NCBI GenBank assembly: GCA_016713535.1
Contig: JADJOY010000021.1
Span: forward strand, 62,001-126,000
Direction of reading: 5' to 3'
Length of the DNA: 64,000 nt
Source of the DNA: Deltaproteobacteria bacterium
GTDB lineage: Bacteria; JADJOY01
Shown here: piece after piece, positions 47,239 through 57,500 of the stretch
How positions within the stretch are numbered: position 1 is the stretch's first letter
Layout of the letters: the number at the start of each line of letters is the position of its first letter
Position numbers and translations under genes: made by a program
Notes under the pieces: model-generated
What the model was told of the DNA's origin: nothing
Databases searched by the model: none
The model's input: only the letters and a program-made list of their open reading frames with translations

Positions 47239-48897
47239 GCGCCACTCTCGCGGGTGAGAGTGGGATGCCGTCGGCGCGCGTGCAGCGCCTGAGGGCCCGT
47301 CGCCGCGCCGTCCGGATCGTCGACGTGGCGTCCTTCGCGCTCGTCGCGACCTGGGCGGTGGCGCTCGCGAGCGGTGCGTTTCCGCCGGCGCTGGACGTGC
47401 CTCCGCGATCCTCCGGTTGGTTCACGGCGTTGGGCGGCATGCTCGTGATCGTGCTCGCGATCCGTCGCCGACTGGACCCGGTCACGCCGCTTCGGGAGAT
47501 CCCACTCGTGATGCGAGCGGGCGGAGCTCGCGGGGAGTCGTTGGCTCGCGTCGCGTCGCCTCGTGCCGTGCGCGTTCGTCGTCACCGCGTTGCTGGTGGC
47601 AGGAGGCGCGATCGCCTGGTATCGCGCCTTCGCCGGCTCGGTGGCGCTCGGGCTTCGAGAACGTGTTGTGGAACTCCGTGCACGGCCGGGTCGGGCTAAG
47701 CGGCTTCCTTTGGAGAGACCGCTCGCTTGCCGCCGGGTTTGCGCCGTTGCTGCTGGTTCTCGCCGGCCCCTATGCGATCCTGGAGAGGGCGGAGACGCTT
47801 CTGGTGATCCAGTCGCTGGCGGTCGCGGCCTGTGCGTTTCCGCTCGCCCGCCTGGCGCGTCGCGAGCTCACCAACCCATCGTTGGCACATGCGCTGGTGC
47901 TGGCGCAGGCCGCCTACTTGCCGATGCGAGTGGCGGCGCGCTGCGACTTTCAACCCGCGCTCCTGGCTGCGCCGCTCTTGCTCGAGTGCTTCGTGTCGTT
48001 TCGCGAGGGGCGTATCCGGCGCGGCGCCTGGGCGTGGGGTGGCGCGCTCGCGTGTGGTCCGCTCGTGGTACCGGCCGCGTGCTCACTCGGGATCTACGTC
48101 GCGCTCGTGCTGCGCCGCGGCCGGCTGGGGGTGATGCTGGTGTGCCTCTCGCTGGGGTGGCTGGCGGCTCTCACGTTGCTCGCCGGATCAGCGGAGCCGA
48201 GCAACCCGTGGTTCGTGGGACTGGCACCGAGTGCGCCGATGATCATCCTCGTGGCGTTGGCACCTCTCGCATTTCTTCCGCTTCTCGCGCCGACGCACGC
48301 GATGCTGGCGCTCCCTTCGGTGGTGCTCGCCGCGATGTACGCGTCGACGGGCAGGGGAGGTACGGACGGCGGGCACCTTGCGGTGGCAGCGCCGATGCTG
48401 CTGGTCGCCGCGACCTTCGGAGCTCGCAAACTGATCGAGCGTGACGACCTGCGGACGCTTCTGGCGTTCTACCCGACGGTTGCCGAACTCGAGCGCTACG
48501 TCGCGGGATTGTTGCTCTTGGGGGCGGTGGTGTTCATCGGATGGTCGCCGGTCGCCGAACTGCGGCTCGCGAGCGGGCGCGCGAGCATCGATCGCCGGCA
48601 GGTCCTGGCGGGAGTCCCCGAGGACGCGCTTGTCAGCGCTCAGGCGAATCTGGCGGCCCACCTCGCCCGGCGCGCGCACGTGGCGGTGTTCCCGGATCGG
48701 CTCGCGCCGTGGATCGTGCTCGACGGGGGGCGCTGGTCGGGCTTCGGAGCCTCGGCCGGGCGGCTCGTGAGCGTTGGGAGGCACGGCTACGAGAGTCCCC
48801 CGGCTGTGTGGTGGACGCCGCGCGAGGGCCGGTGGTGCGGTTCCACTGTGGCGCTGCGGCCCTGCAGGCGCTCGAGACCCTCCACGGCGGCCGCTGA
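47235..48897 (+). CDS. DUF2079-type polytopic membrane protein, with three frameshifts
   Basis: About 553 residues after repair, from GTG 47235 (GTGA overlap). A diagnostic stretch is FENVLWNSVHGRVGLSGFLW, then LLVLAGPYAILERAETLLVI and PLARLARREL, the pattern of DUF2079 membrane proteins (predicted GT-C-like glycosyltransferases, unproven). About ten helices. Breaks: near 47560 (extra base), near 47652 (extra base, giving VALGFENVLWN) and near 48830 (missing base, giving TPREGPVVRFHCGAAALQAL and the stop at 48897, four bases before the next ATG). Three breaks in one gene make real decay possible here, though the corrected ends fit the neighbours well. Confidence 0.7.
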
Positions 48898-48900
48898 ACG

Positions 48901-49878
48901 ATGGTGAAGCGTCCGTCTCTCGGGTTCGGACGTGCGCTCTGCGCGCTCTCGCTCGCCGCGGCGTGTAGTACCGCGAGCCGCGACGCTGCGTCCGTGACCG
49001 CCGAGCCCGCGCCCATCGCGGCGGCCCGGTATACGGTGGACCTCGGCCGCACCCCGCTCATGGGCCAAGGGCACGGGGTCCTGCTCATCGGCTACGACGT
49101 CGAGGCGATCGGACCGGACGAGACGGTGGAGTTCCTGCGCAAGTCGGTGGCTCTCCATCGAGAGCTGGGGGCGCCCGCCACGTACTTCTCGACGGGGCTC
49201 ACTCTCGAGACTGTGGCTGGCGAGTTCCGTGCCCTCGCCGCGGATCCACTGTTCGACGTGGAGACACACACGTACACGCACGAACGACTGAAGCCACTGT
49301 TCGAGGAGCGCCCCGAGGGCACGCGGTTCCTCGCGGCGTCGTCACCGGATGCCCTGGCGGCATCGGTCGCGAGGAGCATCGCCGCGTCGGCCGAGGTCCT
49401 CGGACAGCCGTCGATCGGGATGACTGCGCCGTTCGGCGCCTACCGTGGCCTGGTCGATCGCCCGGATCTGCTTGCGCTACTGGAGGCCGCGGGGGTCCGG
49501 TTCGTTCGAGCCTACAGTCGCAACGAGCGCGACTGGCAGCCGGTGCCCTTCGACGTCCAGCCGTTCTGGTACGCCCTGCAGGGACACCCGCGCATCCTCG
49601 AGATCCCGGTCCAGGGATGGCAGGACGTACTCTGGCGTGAGACGCACGGCTGGGACGATCTCGCTGGCTATCGAGATCTGCTCGACGACGCGCTGGACAC
49701 GGTGGCAGCGCGCAACCTGGTGTGGAGCTACTGCGCCCACGACTGGGGAAGCTTGCGCGGCGATCCGGACCTCTCCTTGATCCGGCACCTGCTCGTGGAG
49801 GCCCGCCGCCGTGGCATCGTCCTGGCCACGCACCGTGGTTTCTACGAGGCCGCGCTCGCTTCGTCGCCCCCGGCTTGA
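48901..49878 (+). CDS. Polysaccharide deacetylase-family lipoprotein
   Basis: 325 residues. Lipoprotein signal with lipobox LAAAC (ALSLAAACS, Cys about 22). A NodB-type carbohydrate esterase domain follows: LLIGYDVEAIG (metal Asp), FDVETHTYTHERLKP (H-x3-H metal ligands), TAPFGAYRGLVD (R-x-P-(Y/F)-G-like motif), and late WSYCAHDWGSL. CE4 enzymes remove N-acetyl groups from GlcNAc polymers such as peptidoglycan or poly-GlcNAc. Likely periplasmic, anchored in a membrane. It follows the DUF2079 protein by four bases, suggesting joint work on an exported glycan. Confidence 0.82.
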   Translation: MVKRPSLGFGRALCALSLAAACSTASRDAASVTAEPAPIAAARYTVDLGRTPLMGQGHGVLLIGYDVEAIGPDETVEFLRKSVALHRELGAPATYFSTGLTLETVAGEFRALAADPLFDVETHTYTHERLKPLFEERPEGTRFLAASSPDALAASVARSIAASAEVLGQPSIGMTAPFGAYRGLVDRPDLLALLEAAGVRFVRAYSRNERDWQPVPFDVQPFWYALQGHPRILEIPVQGWQDVLWRETHGWDDLAGYRDLLDDALDTVAARNLVWSYCAHDWGSLRGDPDLSLIRHLLVEARRRGIVLATHRGFYEAALASSPPA

Positions 49879-49913
49879 GCGCAGTCCCGCGGTGGTGGCA
49901 GCCGGGAGCGAAA

Positions 49914-49945
49914 CGCGCGGGTGGGAGCGCCGTCCCACCCGCGCG
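49914..49945. terminator. Perfect 13-bp hairpin between convergent genes
   Basis: CGCGCGGGTGGGA at 49914-49926 pairs exactly with 49933-49945 around loop GCGCCG. It lies 36 bases after the deacetylase stop and 31 bases beyond the end of the minus-strand TRAP gene, so it can end both transcripts. As with the hairpins near 6.4 and 8.0 kb there is no T run. Confidence 0.7.
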
Positions 49946-49975
49946 ATCGGGGTCTGCCGCTTCAGCCGGCGCTGC

Positions 49976-51028
49976 TCACTTGGCGGCGGTCTTGTCGGCC
50001 TCGGCGCGCAGCGCGCGGACCTTCTCGAGCAGGTCCTTGCTGTACAGGTTTCCGGCCTGCGCCTCGGTCACACGATTCGAGATGTCCTTGAACTGCTTCC
50101 AGAACTCATCGCTGGGCTTCGGCAGCTCCTGCACGCCGGCCTTGGCGATCTCGGCCTTCGATTCCTCGTTCACCTTGCGCAGCGACTGGGTGATGATTTT
50201 CGCCTGCTCGGCCATCGTCTTCGACAGGTTGGCCTGGAGGTCCGGCGCCAGGGCATCGAACGCCTTCTTCGACATCACGACGCCACCGGTCGCGTGCACG
50301 AACGGCACGGACTGCACGAACTTCACCTTGGTGAACCACTGCAGGCCGATCATGCCGGACGGCGGGCCGTACACGGTGTCGATCAGTCCGGTCTGCAACG
50401 ACTGAAGCACGTCGGGGATGCCGAGCGGCACGGCTTGCATCTTCGCTTCGCCCACGAAGGCCGCCGTCAGGGGATCACCTTCGGCAGCCCAGATCTTGGC
50501 CTTCTGCAGTCCCTCGAGGTTCTCGATCTTGAGGTTCGAGTACATGAAGACGAAGCCGGTCTCGGTGAACCCGAGGAACTCGAATCCCTTCTCCCGGAAG
50601 GCCGTCTGGAAGTGGGAGAAGATGTTCTCGTAGACGTGATCGACCTCCGCGTAGCTGGAGAAGAAAAACGGCAGATCCAGGACGTGGATCGAGGGCAGGA
50701 TCTCCGCGAGCCCCAGACCGGTCAGGTGCGCGGCCTGCAGCTGGCCGATCTTGAGCTTCTTGACGATGTCCTTCTCGTCGCCGGAGACGCCCAGGTAGAG
50801 CTTCAGCTCGACCTTCTCGCCGCTCGCTTTCTTGATCGCGTCCGCGGCGCTCTTGAGCTCGGTGGTGCCGGGAGCGCCGTCGGGGAGGATCGTCGCGAGC
50901 TTGATCGTCTGCTTGGCGGCGGCGTCCTGCGCACGGGCCGTGGGGCCGACGGCGCACAGTCCGATCGCGACCGCGGCGATCGCGACGGCTCGGCCGACGA
51001 AGCATGGCGGGTTCGTGGCTACGTTCAT
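49976..51028 (-). CDS. TRAP transporter solute-binding protein (DctP family)
   Basis: 350 residues with a signal peptide ending near TARAQDA. DctP-type periplasmic binding protein for secondary transporters: TIKLATILPDGAPGTTELKS at the mature start, VYENIFSHFQTAF, GFEFLGFTETGFVFMYS, KIWAAEGDPLTAAFVGEAKM and QTGLIDTVYGPPSGMIGLQW. The family usually binds carboxylates through an Arg; sugar acids are frequent. No DctQ or DctM membrane subunits are in the window, so it is an orphan binding protein. It closes the minus-strand catabolic gene set 137 bases after the GH4 gene. Confidence 0.88.
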   Translation of the reverse strand: MNVATNPPCFVGRAVAIAAVAIGLCAVGPTARAQDAAAKQTIKLATILPDGAPGTTELKSAADAIKKASGEKVELKLYLGVSGDEKDIVKKLKIGQLQAAHLTGLGLAEILPSIHVLDLPFFFSSYAEVDHVYENIFSHFQTAFREKGFEFLGFTETGFVFMYSNLKIENLEGLQKAKIWAAEGDPLTAAFVGEAKMQAVPLGIPDVLQSLQTGLIDTVYGPPSGMIGLQWFTKVKFVQSVPFVHATGGVVMSKKAFDALAPDLQANLSKTMAEQAKIITQSLRKVNEESKAEIAKAGVQELPKPSDEFWKQFKDISNRVTEAQAGNLYSKDLLEKVRALRAEADKTAAK

Positions 51029-51164
51029 GATTCCTCTCTCTGGACGGATTTCCGGTTGAGGTTGGGTTTCCCGAGGTGAAACCGATGCAGCATCCCGCAG
51101 GCTATCGAAAAGGAGCAGCGGGCGCCACCGAAATCGGACCGCGGCGCAGCACAGAGCGCCCCGG

Positions 51165-52427
51165 TCACGCGAGCTCGATGCAGTCCTTCGCGATGATCCG
51201 GTCGAGAAGCGCTTCGACCCGGTCCGCGTCCGGGCCGAGGGGGTGCACCAGCATCGCCGCGATCGCGGCGTCGCGGCTCCTCTCGACCGACGCCTGGATC
51301 GTCAGCTGCTCGTAGCTCTTGACCGCCTGGAGTAGCCCGAGCTGGGCGGGCGATAGAGGCGTGGTGGGGCGGGGGATGACACGGGTGCGCCCGATCCGCG
51401 ACGGAATCTCCACCACGGCCTTCGGCTCCACGTTCGGGATCGCTCCTTCGTTGCGGACGTTCACGACCTGCTCGTTGCCGAGGTCCAAGGCGATGGCCTC
51501 CACGAGCTCGACCGCGACCACCGAGTAGTAGGCCCCGCCACGTTCGGAGAGGGCGTCCGGTTTTTCGTGACGCGACGAATCGCGATAGATCGCCAGCAGG
51601 CGTTCCTCGATCTCCATCACCTCCTGAGCCCGGGAGCGGGGTGCCGCCTTGAGCCCCGCGAGCATCGCCTGGCGATGGTAGAAAAACCGCAGGTAGTAGA
51701 GCGGGAACCCGCCCACCGCGCGCACCAGATGCGGCGGGTCGATGAGGTCCGGCAGGTTCGCGGGAGTTCCGCCGGCCAAGGCGTCGAGGACCGCCGAGGT
51801 CACATCGCGGCCCTCGACCGTGACGCGCCTCAACCACGAGAGATGGTTGAGGCCGACGTAGTCGAGGTCGATCTGCCTGGGTTCGACCGCCAGGTGCGTG
51901 GCGAGCGCCATCTTGGCGTCCATGGGTACGTTGCACAGCCCGATGGCCTTGGGGTGCCCGTGGTCCAGGATTGCCTCGGTCACGAGGCCGCTCGGGTTGG
52001 TGAAGTTGAGCAACCACGCGTTTGGGCAGACGCGCTCCATCGCACGGCACAGATCGAGCGTGACGGGAATGGTGCGAAGCGCCTTCGCGAAGCCACCCAT
52101 CCCGGTGGTTTCCTGACCGATCAGGTCGAACTCCAGACACAGCTGGATGTCCGCGTGACGAGCCTGCTGTCCCCCGACCCGAACCTGGTTGATCACGAAG
52201 TCGGCGCCGTCGAGCGCGTCGCCGCGATCGAGCGTGGAGCGGACCAGCGCGGGTGCGCCTCGATGCGCGGCCATCCGCTCGCAGAACCCGCTGACCGCCT
52301 CGAGCCGCGAGGCATCGATGTCGTGGAGCACGACGGCCCCGAGGCCGAGCGCCACGCGGCGCTCGATCAACCCGTCGAGCAACTCGGGCGTGTAGGTCGA
52401 TCCACCACCGATGACCGCGATCTTCAC
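51165..52427 (-). CDS. GH4-family 6-phospho-glycosidase
   Basis: 420 residues from GTG 52427. GH4 enzymes cleave glycosides by an NAD+- and metal-dependent oxidation-elimination mechanism. NAD site at the start (KIAVIGGGSTYTPELLDGLI), FVINQVRVGGQQARHADIQL, GQETTGMGGFAKALRTIP, NFTNPSG, and the metal ligands Cys165 in GLCNVPMD and His195 in VGLNHLSW. Best match by pattern is 6-phospho-beta-glucosidase; alpha-glucosidase/galacturonase members also exist. GGAGG precedes the start, which overlaps the kinase stop by four bases (GTGA). Confidence 0.92.
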   Translation of the reverse strand: MKIAVIGGGSTYTPELLDGLIERRVALGLGAVVLHDIDASRLEAVSGFCERMAAHRGAPALVRSTLDRGDALDGADFVINQVRVGGQQARHADIQLCLEFDLIGQETTGMGGFAKALRTIPVTLDLCRAMERVCPNAWLLNFTNPSGLVTEAILDHGHPKAIGLCNVPMDAKMALATHLAVEPRQIDLDYVGLNHLSWLRRVTVEGRDVTSAVLDALAGGTPANLPDLIDPPHLVRAVGGFPLYYLRFFYHRQAMLAGLKAAPRSRAQEVMEIEERLLAIYRDSSRHEKPDALSERGGAYYSVVAVELVEAIALDLGNEQVVNVRNEGAIPNVEPKAVVEIPSRIGRTRVIPRPTTPLSPAQLGLLQAVKSYEQLTIQASVERSRDAAIAAMLVHPLGPDADRVEALLDRIIAKDCIELA

Positions 52428-53438
52428 GCTTCCTCCGCTGCGGGGGGGACGTAGGTTCGAGCCAGGCGGCCGCGGATCACGTCGTCGACGAACCCGCCGT
52501 GGTAGCGATCGAGCGCGTAGAGGACGCCGCCGAGCACCGGCTCCACGTCGAGCAGTCTGAGCTCGACGCCGATGTAACGCGGATCCAGCGCCTCCCGGAG
52601 CGCGTCATACATGATCTGGCACCTCGCGCGTTGCCACAGGCTGCCGCCGAGGACGATCGGCACCGCCTCATCCGGGGCGAAGAGCCGCGCCAGGATGACG
52701 TTCGCGCACCGCGCGGCCTCGCGTCCGGCCTCGGCGATCAAGCGGCCAGCGACGGCATCGCCAGCGGCGGCGGACTCGAACACCAGCGGCGCCAGGCGAG
52801 CGGGATCGAAGATCTCGCGTGCTCCGACGAAGTAGAACTCGATCACGTCCTCGAGATGCTCGATCCCGAGCTGCTCGAGGATTCGATCGTGGAGGGCGGT
52901 GGGTTCGCCGCGTCCATCCTGGCCACGCATCGCGGCAGCGATGGCCTGTTCGCCGAGGTCCAGCGCGCCGCCCGAGTCACCCAGGATCCTCGACAGGCCG
53001 CCCACCTTGTGAAGGATCCCGTGGCGGTTCACTCCGATCTGGTTGGCACCCGTGCCCGCCACGAGCCCGATGCCGACGCCGTCGGCCGTACCGGCGCGCA
53101 GAGCGATGGTGGTGTCGTTGGAAGCGTGAACTCTGCGACCGGGCTCACTCTCGGATGAAGCGGCGGCACGTATCGAAGTCGGCGGGGCGATCCGCGCCGC
53201 ACAGCCCGTATCCCGCCGCAACGATCGACGTGGGCTTCGCGTCCGCGCGCTCGAGCGCTCGCGCGATCGCGAGACGGATGGCCTCGGCGGCGCAGTCCTC
53301 ACCGACGACCTGGAAGTTCGAACCTCCCGCCCGGCCCGTACCCAAGACGTGACCGGATCGGTCTGCGACGCACGCGACGGTCTTGCTGCCCCCGCCGTCG
53401 ACCCCCAGGAGGAGCTCCGTGGCACCGGTCTGCGCCAT
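52424..53438 (-). CDS. BadF/BadG/BcrA/BcrD-type ATPase, N-acetylglucosamine kinase-like, with a frameshift
   Basis: About 337 residues after repair. ASKHA-fold kinase: LLLGVDGGGSKTVACVAD at the N-terminus (phosphate 1), GGSNFQVVGEDCAAEAIRLA, AAGYGLCGADRPADF, then GIGLVAGTGANQIGVNRHG (phosphate 2), GGLSRILGDSGGALDLG and PIVLGGSLW. The frame breaks near 53148; dropping one base joins FIRE to EPGRRVHASNDTTIAL. Start is ATG 53438, with GTG 53450 just upstream as an alternative. Such kinases phosphorylate amino sugars such as GlcNAc. It stands between a Gfo/Idh gene and the GH4 gene, fitting a sugar-use operon. Confidence 0.82.
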
Positions 53439-53458
53439 CCCGTTCAGCACCCGCTCGC

Positions 53459-54562
53459 TCAACGCTTGCGCGAGGCCAGCCAGAGGTCCACCGGGAACTC
53501 GGTGCCCGGTGGTGGCACGTACGGCAGCTGGACGCGACGTCCCTCCGCGGCCGATGCGTAGGCCGCGAGCATGATCTCGAGGACGGCCAGGCCATCCTCG
53601 CCCGATTCCATCGGTGTCTCGCCCGTGCGCATGCAATCGACGAAGTGCTGCATCTCTTGCGGATAGCCGTTCTGCCAGAGCTCCTCGTACATCGGGAAGC
53701 TCCAGCCACGGCGCTCGTCGGAGCCGTCGTCGTAGCCCTTCTCACTGAACACCGAGATTCCACTGCCGAGGGTGAGGTCGGTCTTGAGAACCCCGGCGGT
53801 GCCGTAGATCTCCACGATCGAGCTCATGCCCCCCTTGAGGGCCCACGAGCTCTCGATCACGGCGGTCTTGCCACCCTCGATCTCGAGGATCGCGATCACG
53901 TGGTCTTCGAGATCGGTGATCGCGCCGTGGAGGTAGGTGGCCATGTGGGCGGTGACGCTCACGATGCGCGGCTTGCCGAGGAGCCAGCGGCAGTACTCGA
54001 TGGCGTGGCAGCCCATGTCCATCACGATGCCGCCGCCAGCCTGGTCGCGCTGGAAGAACCACGGCGAGTAGGGCCCAGCGTGCTTCTCCGACTGACGCAC
54101 CATGTACACGTCCCCGAACGCGCCTTGGTCCATGAGCTGTTTGGCGCGCACGAACTTGGGGACGAAGCAGAGCTCCTCGGCGTACCCGAGCACGACTCCC
54201 GCGTCGCGGCAGGCCGCGATGCAGCGCCGCCCTTCGTCGAGATCGAGGGTCAGCGGCTTCTCGCACACCACGTGTTTGCCGGCCGCGGCGGCCGCGAGGA
54301 TCACCTGCCCGTGGAGGTAGTTCGGCGTGTTCACGCACACCGCGTCCACGTCGGAGGACTCCACGACCTCCCTCCAGTCGGTGCCGAAGGCGGGGATGTC
54401 GTTGCGTTCGGCGAAGGCGCGCGCTCGCTCCGCGCTCCGTGACCACGAGCGCGTCACGGTGGTGCCGGAGACTCGCCGCAAGGAGTCGACGTGAGTCTGC
54501 GAGATGTAGCCGGAACCCACGATTCCGAAGCGGATCGGACGGTCGGCCGCGATGGTCTTCAT
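53459..54562 (-). CDS. Gfo/Idh/MocA-family oxidoreductase
   Basis: 367 residues from ATG 54562. Rossmann N-terminus RFGIVGSGYISQTHVDSLRR, then VDAVCVNTPNYLHGQVILAA and AGKHVVCEKPLTLDLDEGRR with the catalytic E-K-P. The C-terminal domain shows GGGIVMDMGCHAIEYCRWLL (D-x3-H). NAD(P)-dependent dehydrogenase of sugars, inositols or sugar acids; the exact substrate is unknown. The ATG forms an ATGA overlap with the repaired stop of the coiled-coil glycosyltransferase, and the kinase gene follows after 20 bases. It could act in catabolism of the GH4 product or in making a nucleotide sugar. Confidence 0.92.
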   Translation of the reverse strand: MKTIAADRPIRFGIVGSGYISQTHVDSLRRVSGTTVTRSWSRSAERARAFAERNDIPAFGTDWREVVESSDVDAVCVNTPNYLHGQVILAAAAAGKHVVCEKPLTLDLDEGRRCIAACRDAGVVLGYAEELCFVPKFVRAKQLMDQGAFGDVYMVRQSEKHAGPYSPWFFQRDQAGGGIVMDMGCHAIEYCRWLLGKPRIVSVTAHMATYLHGAITDLEDHVIAILEIEGGKTAVIESSWALKGGMSSIVEIYGTAGVLKTDLTLGSGISVFSEKGYDDGSDERRGWSFPMYEELWQNGYPQEMQHFVDCMRTGETPMESGEDGLAVLEIMLAAYASAAEGRRVQLPYVPPPGTEFPVDLWLASRKR

Positions 54563-57500
54563 GGTGTCGGGTCCTCCTCGCGATCGTGCGGTCGGGATGG
54601 CTGGTCTCGGAGGGTAGGAGGACGTGTGCCCCGCGCGAGACGACGGATCCACCAGCCCAGGATGGGTGTGCCGCGCCAGTGCGCGAGTTCTCCTCGGCGC
54701 TCTTCCGGGCTCGCTCGGCGTCGGCGAGTCGACTCGTGAGGGTGTCGATCACGGTCTCGGTGGCGTGGATGGAGGCGTTGCGCGACTCGACCTCCGCCCG
54801 GAAGAATGCCACGTCGCGCTCACGCGTTTCGGCCTCGTGACGGAGCCGTTCGAGCTCGCCGCTCGAGCGTGCCTGTTGCTCGTGAGCCTCGATCCGCGTT
54901 CGTTCGAGCTCGGAGGCGAGCCGCGACGCGTCGGCCCGGATCGCCGCGAGCGAAGCCTCGGCCTCCGCGAGCGTCTGCTGGACCTGGCGGGTCGCATGCT
55001 CGGCGGCGCCGCGGACTTCGCGCTCGTGGGCGATCGACAGCTTCAGAGCCGCGAGCTCCGACGCGGCGCATTCGGAGTCGCCGCGCGCAGCGACCGCGGC
55101 CTCGTGCGCGTCCCGCCGCACGGCGTCGAGCCGCTCCCGCGCCTCGCCCAGCTCGCGCAGGGCGCGGTCCCGCTCGCGCTCGACGTCGGCGACGCCGTCC
55201 TTGAGCTTGCGGATCTCGTCGTCGCGGACCGCGCCGCGCGATCGCTCGTGGTCCCGCTCGCGTGAGACGGCTTCGAGCTCGGCGTGCTTGCGGGCAAGCT
55301 CGGCGGTTCATGTCTCGATGTCGCCACGGAGCGCCGCAACCTGCCTCGCGAGGTCCTCGACCTCGCCGCCCCGCGCGTCTAGACGCTGCTCGAGCTGGTG
55401 CGCGCGGGTCTCCAGCGCGTCTCGGACCCGGCCGACGGCCTGGAGGTCCTGCGCCAAGCGATCGCGCTCCCGCTCCGCCTCGAGGGTCGCGCCCTTGGCG
55501 CGCGAAGCCTCGAGCTCGCGAGCCGCGAGCTGTTCACGGGCGTGCTCGAGGCGGCGGTCGGTCTCCGCGAGCTTCGCTTCGCCTCGCTCGAGTGCCGACG
55601 CGAGCTGCCGGCGCTCTTCTTCCGCGCGAGCGTTGGCGAGCTGGGCAGCCTCGGCGAGGTGGTCGCGATCTCTCTCGGCCTCCGCGAGGGTCGAGCGGAG
55701 GTGCGCGGCGTCGCCGTCCCGCTGCACGAGCTGCTCGCGAGCGTGCTCGAGGCGTCGGTCCGCGTCGGCGGTCCGGGTCTCGAGCCGTTCGAGCGCAGCC
55801 GCAAGCTGGTCGCGCTCTCGGCTGGCCGACTGGGCCGCATCCGCGAGTCGGTCGCGTTCCCGTTCGATCTCCCCGGCGGTACCCTTGATCCTCACCACCT
55901 CGGCGTCGCGCTGGGCGAGGGCCTCGCGCAGCTCCTCGGCGCGGCGCTCGAGCTCGTGAATACGGGCTTCGCCGCGAGCCAGCTCCGCGGCGAGACGTTT
56001 CCGCTCGTCGTCGGCGCGCGAGAGCGCCTCGTCCCGAGCGCGAACGGCGTCGAGCGCGCGGTCCCGCTCGGCGGCACGGTGCTCGACCAGCGCACGCACA
56101 CCCCGCAGCTCGTCCACGCCTTGGTCCTGGGCGGCCCGGAGGTCCCGCGCTTCGTCGGTCGCCCGCCGCAACGACGCGGCGAGGTCTTCCACGCGGGCAC
56201 GCAGGAGGTCCCGGTCGGTGCGCAGCGCCTCGGCTTCGCGTCCGAGACGATCCCGGTCCGACTCGAGCTGGGCTGCGTGCGCGAGTTCGTCGCGCCCACG
56301 GGAGGCGGCCTGGTCTTTGATCGACGCGAGATCACGGGTGCGCGCCTCGAGCTCGGCTCGGAGCAGGTTCACCTCGGTGGTGCGATCGGCCTCCAGGCGA
56401 TGGAGCGAAGCCAGCTCGGCGTCGAGCTCTTCGGCGCGTCGGACGGCGTGACGGCTGCGTTCGATCTCCCGGAGCCGATCCTCGCGGGCGCGGAACGCCT
56501 CACCGGCGACCTGCACCAGCGTTCCGAGAACGGAGCCGCCTCGGACGGCCCGAGCCGGCGCTCGCAGATAGCGGTCGAGCGGCTCGATCGTGCGGTCCCA
56601 GTTGTAGTGTTCATCGACGAGCCGCCGCGCGTTCTGGCCCCGCCTCGCCACCTCGGCCGGGTCGCGGAGGATGCCGGTCAACGTCTCCTCGAGCTCGTCC
56701 GGGCGGGCGACGTCCACGCACCAGCCAGCCTCCGCGCCCTCGATCGCATCGGCGATCTCGGCAAAGCGGTTGGTGATGACCGGCAGGCTCGCGGCGAGGT
56801 AGTCGATGACCCGGAAGGAGAACGAGAGCTCGCGCTCGGCGTTGGGCTCCATCACGTCGAACGCGAGTTGCGCGCGAGCGTACCGCTCGAAGAGCTGTTC
56901 GTAGGGAACGAGACCCTGGAACGTGAGTCGCGCGTGTGGGCCGACGCGCTCGCGTGGGTCGCGGTACGGAACCGGTGCCTCCGTGGCGAGAGGGTAGGTG
57001 CCGCCGTAGAGCTGGACGTGGCCCCGTCCCTCGCGATCGAGCGTCGCGAGCAGCCGCTCGAGGGGGCGCTCGGACTCTCGCCACGGCCAGAACACGCCGC
57101 CGGTGACGATGAGTGGATCGGCGACCGGCTTGCGCTGGAACCGGACCGGCGCGCGTGGGTTGGCCGAGATCGGGACGACGTGTACGGGCAGGGTCTTGCA
57201 GTCGAAGCCCGCGAGCATCAACCACGGCAGCGCGAACCAGCGTTGCCGCTGCGACGCGACCAGGAACGCGTCGGCACGCCGCAACTGGTCCACGAACCGA
57301 GCTCCCTCGCGATCGAGCGACGCCTGCTCGAACTGAGCCTCCACCAGGCGCGGGCCGTAGAGGTCGGCAACGACCGGGATCGGGCAGGGGTCGGGAAGGC
57401 ACTCCAGCAGATCCCAGTGGCAGACCACGACCGCTTCGGCGCCCGAGGCGGCGACCAGCTCCGGGATCGTGCTGGCGTCGTCGTAGCGGAGGATCTCACG

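Noticed and set aside
47235-48897. True pseudogene status for the DUF2079-type gene with three breaks
   Set aside because: All corrected segments keep strong membrane-protein character, and both ends fit the neighbours within four bases. Error is simpler, though decay cannot be excluded without reads.
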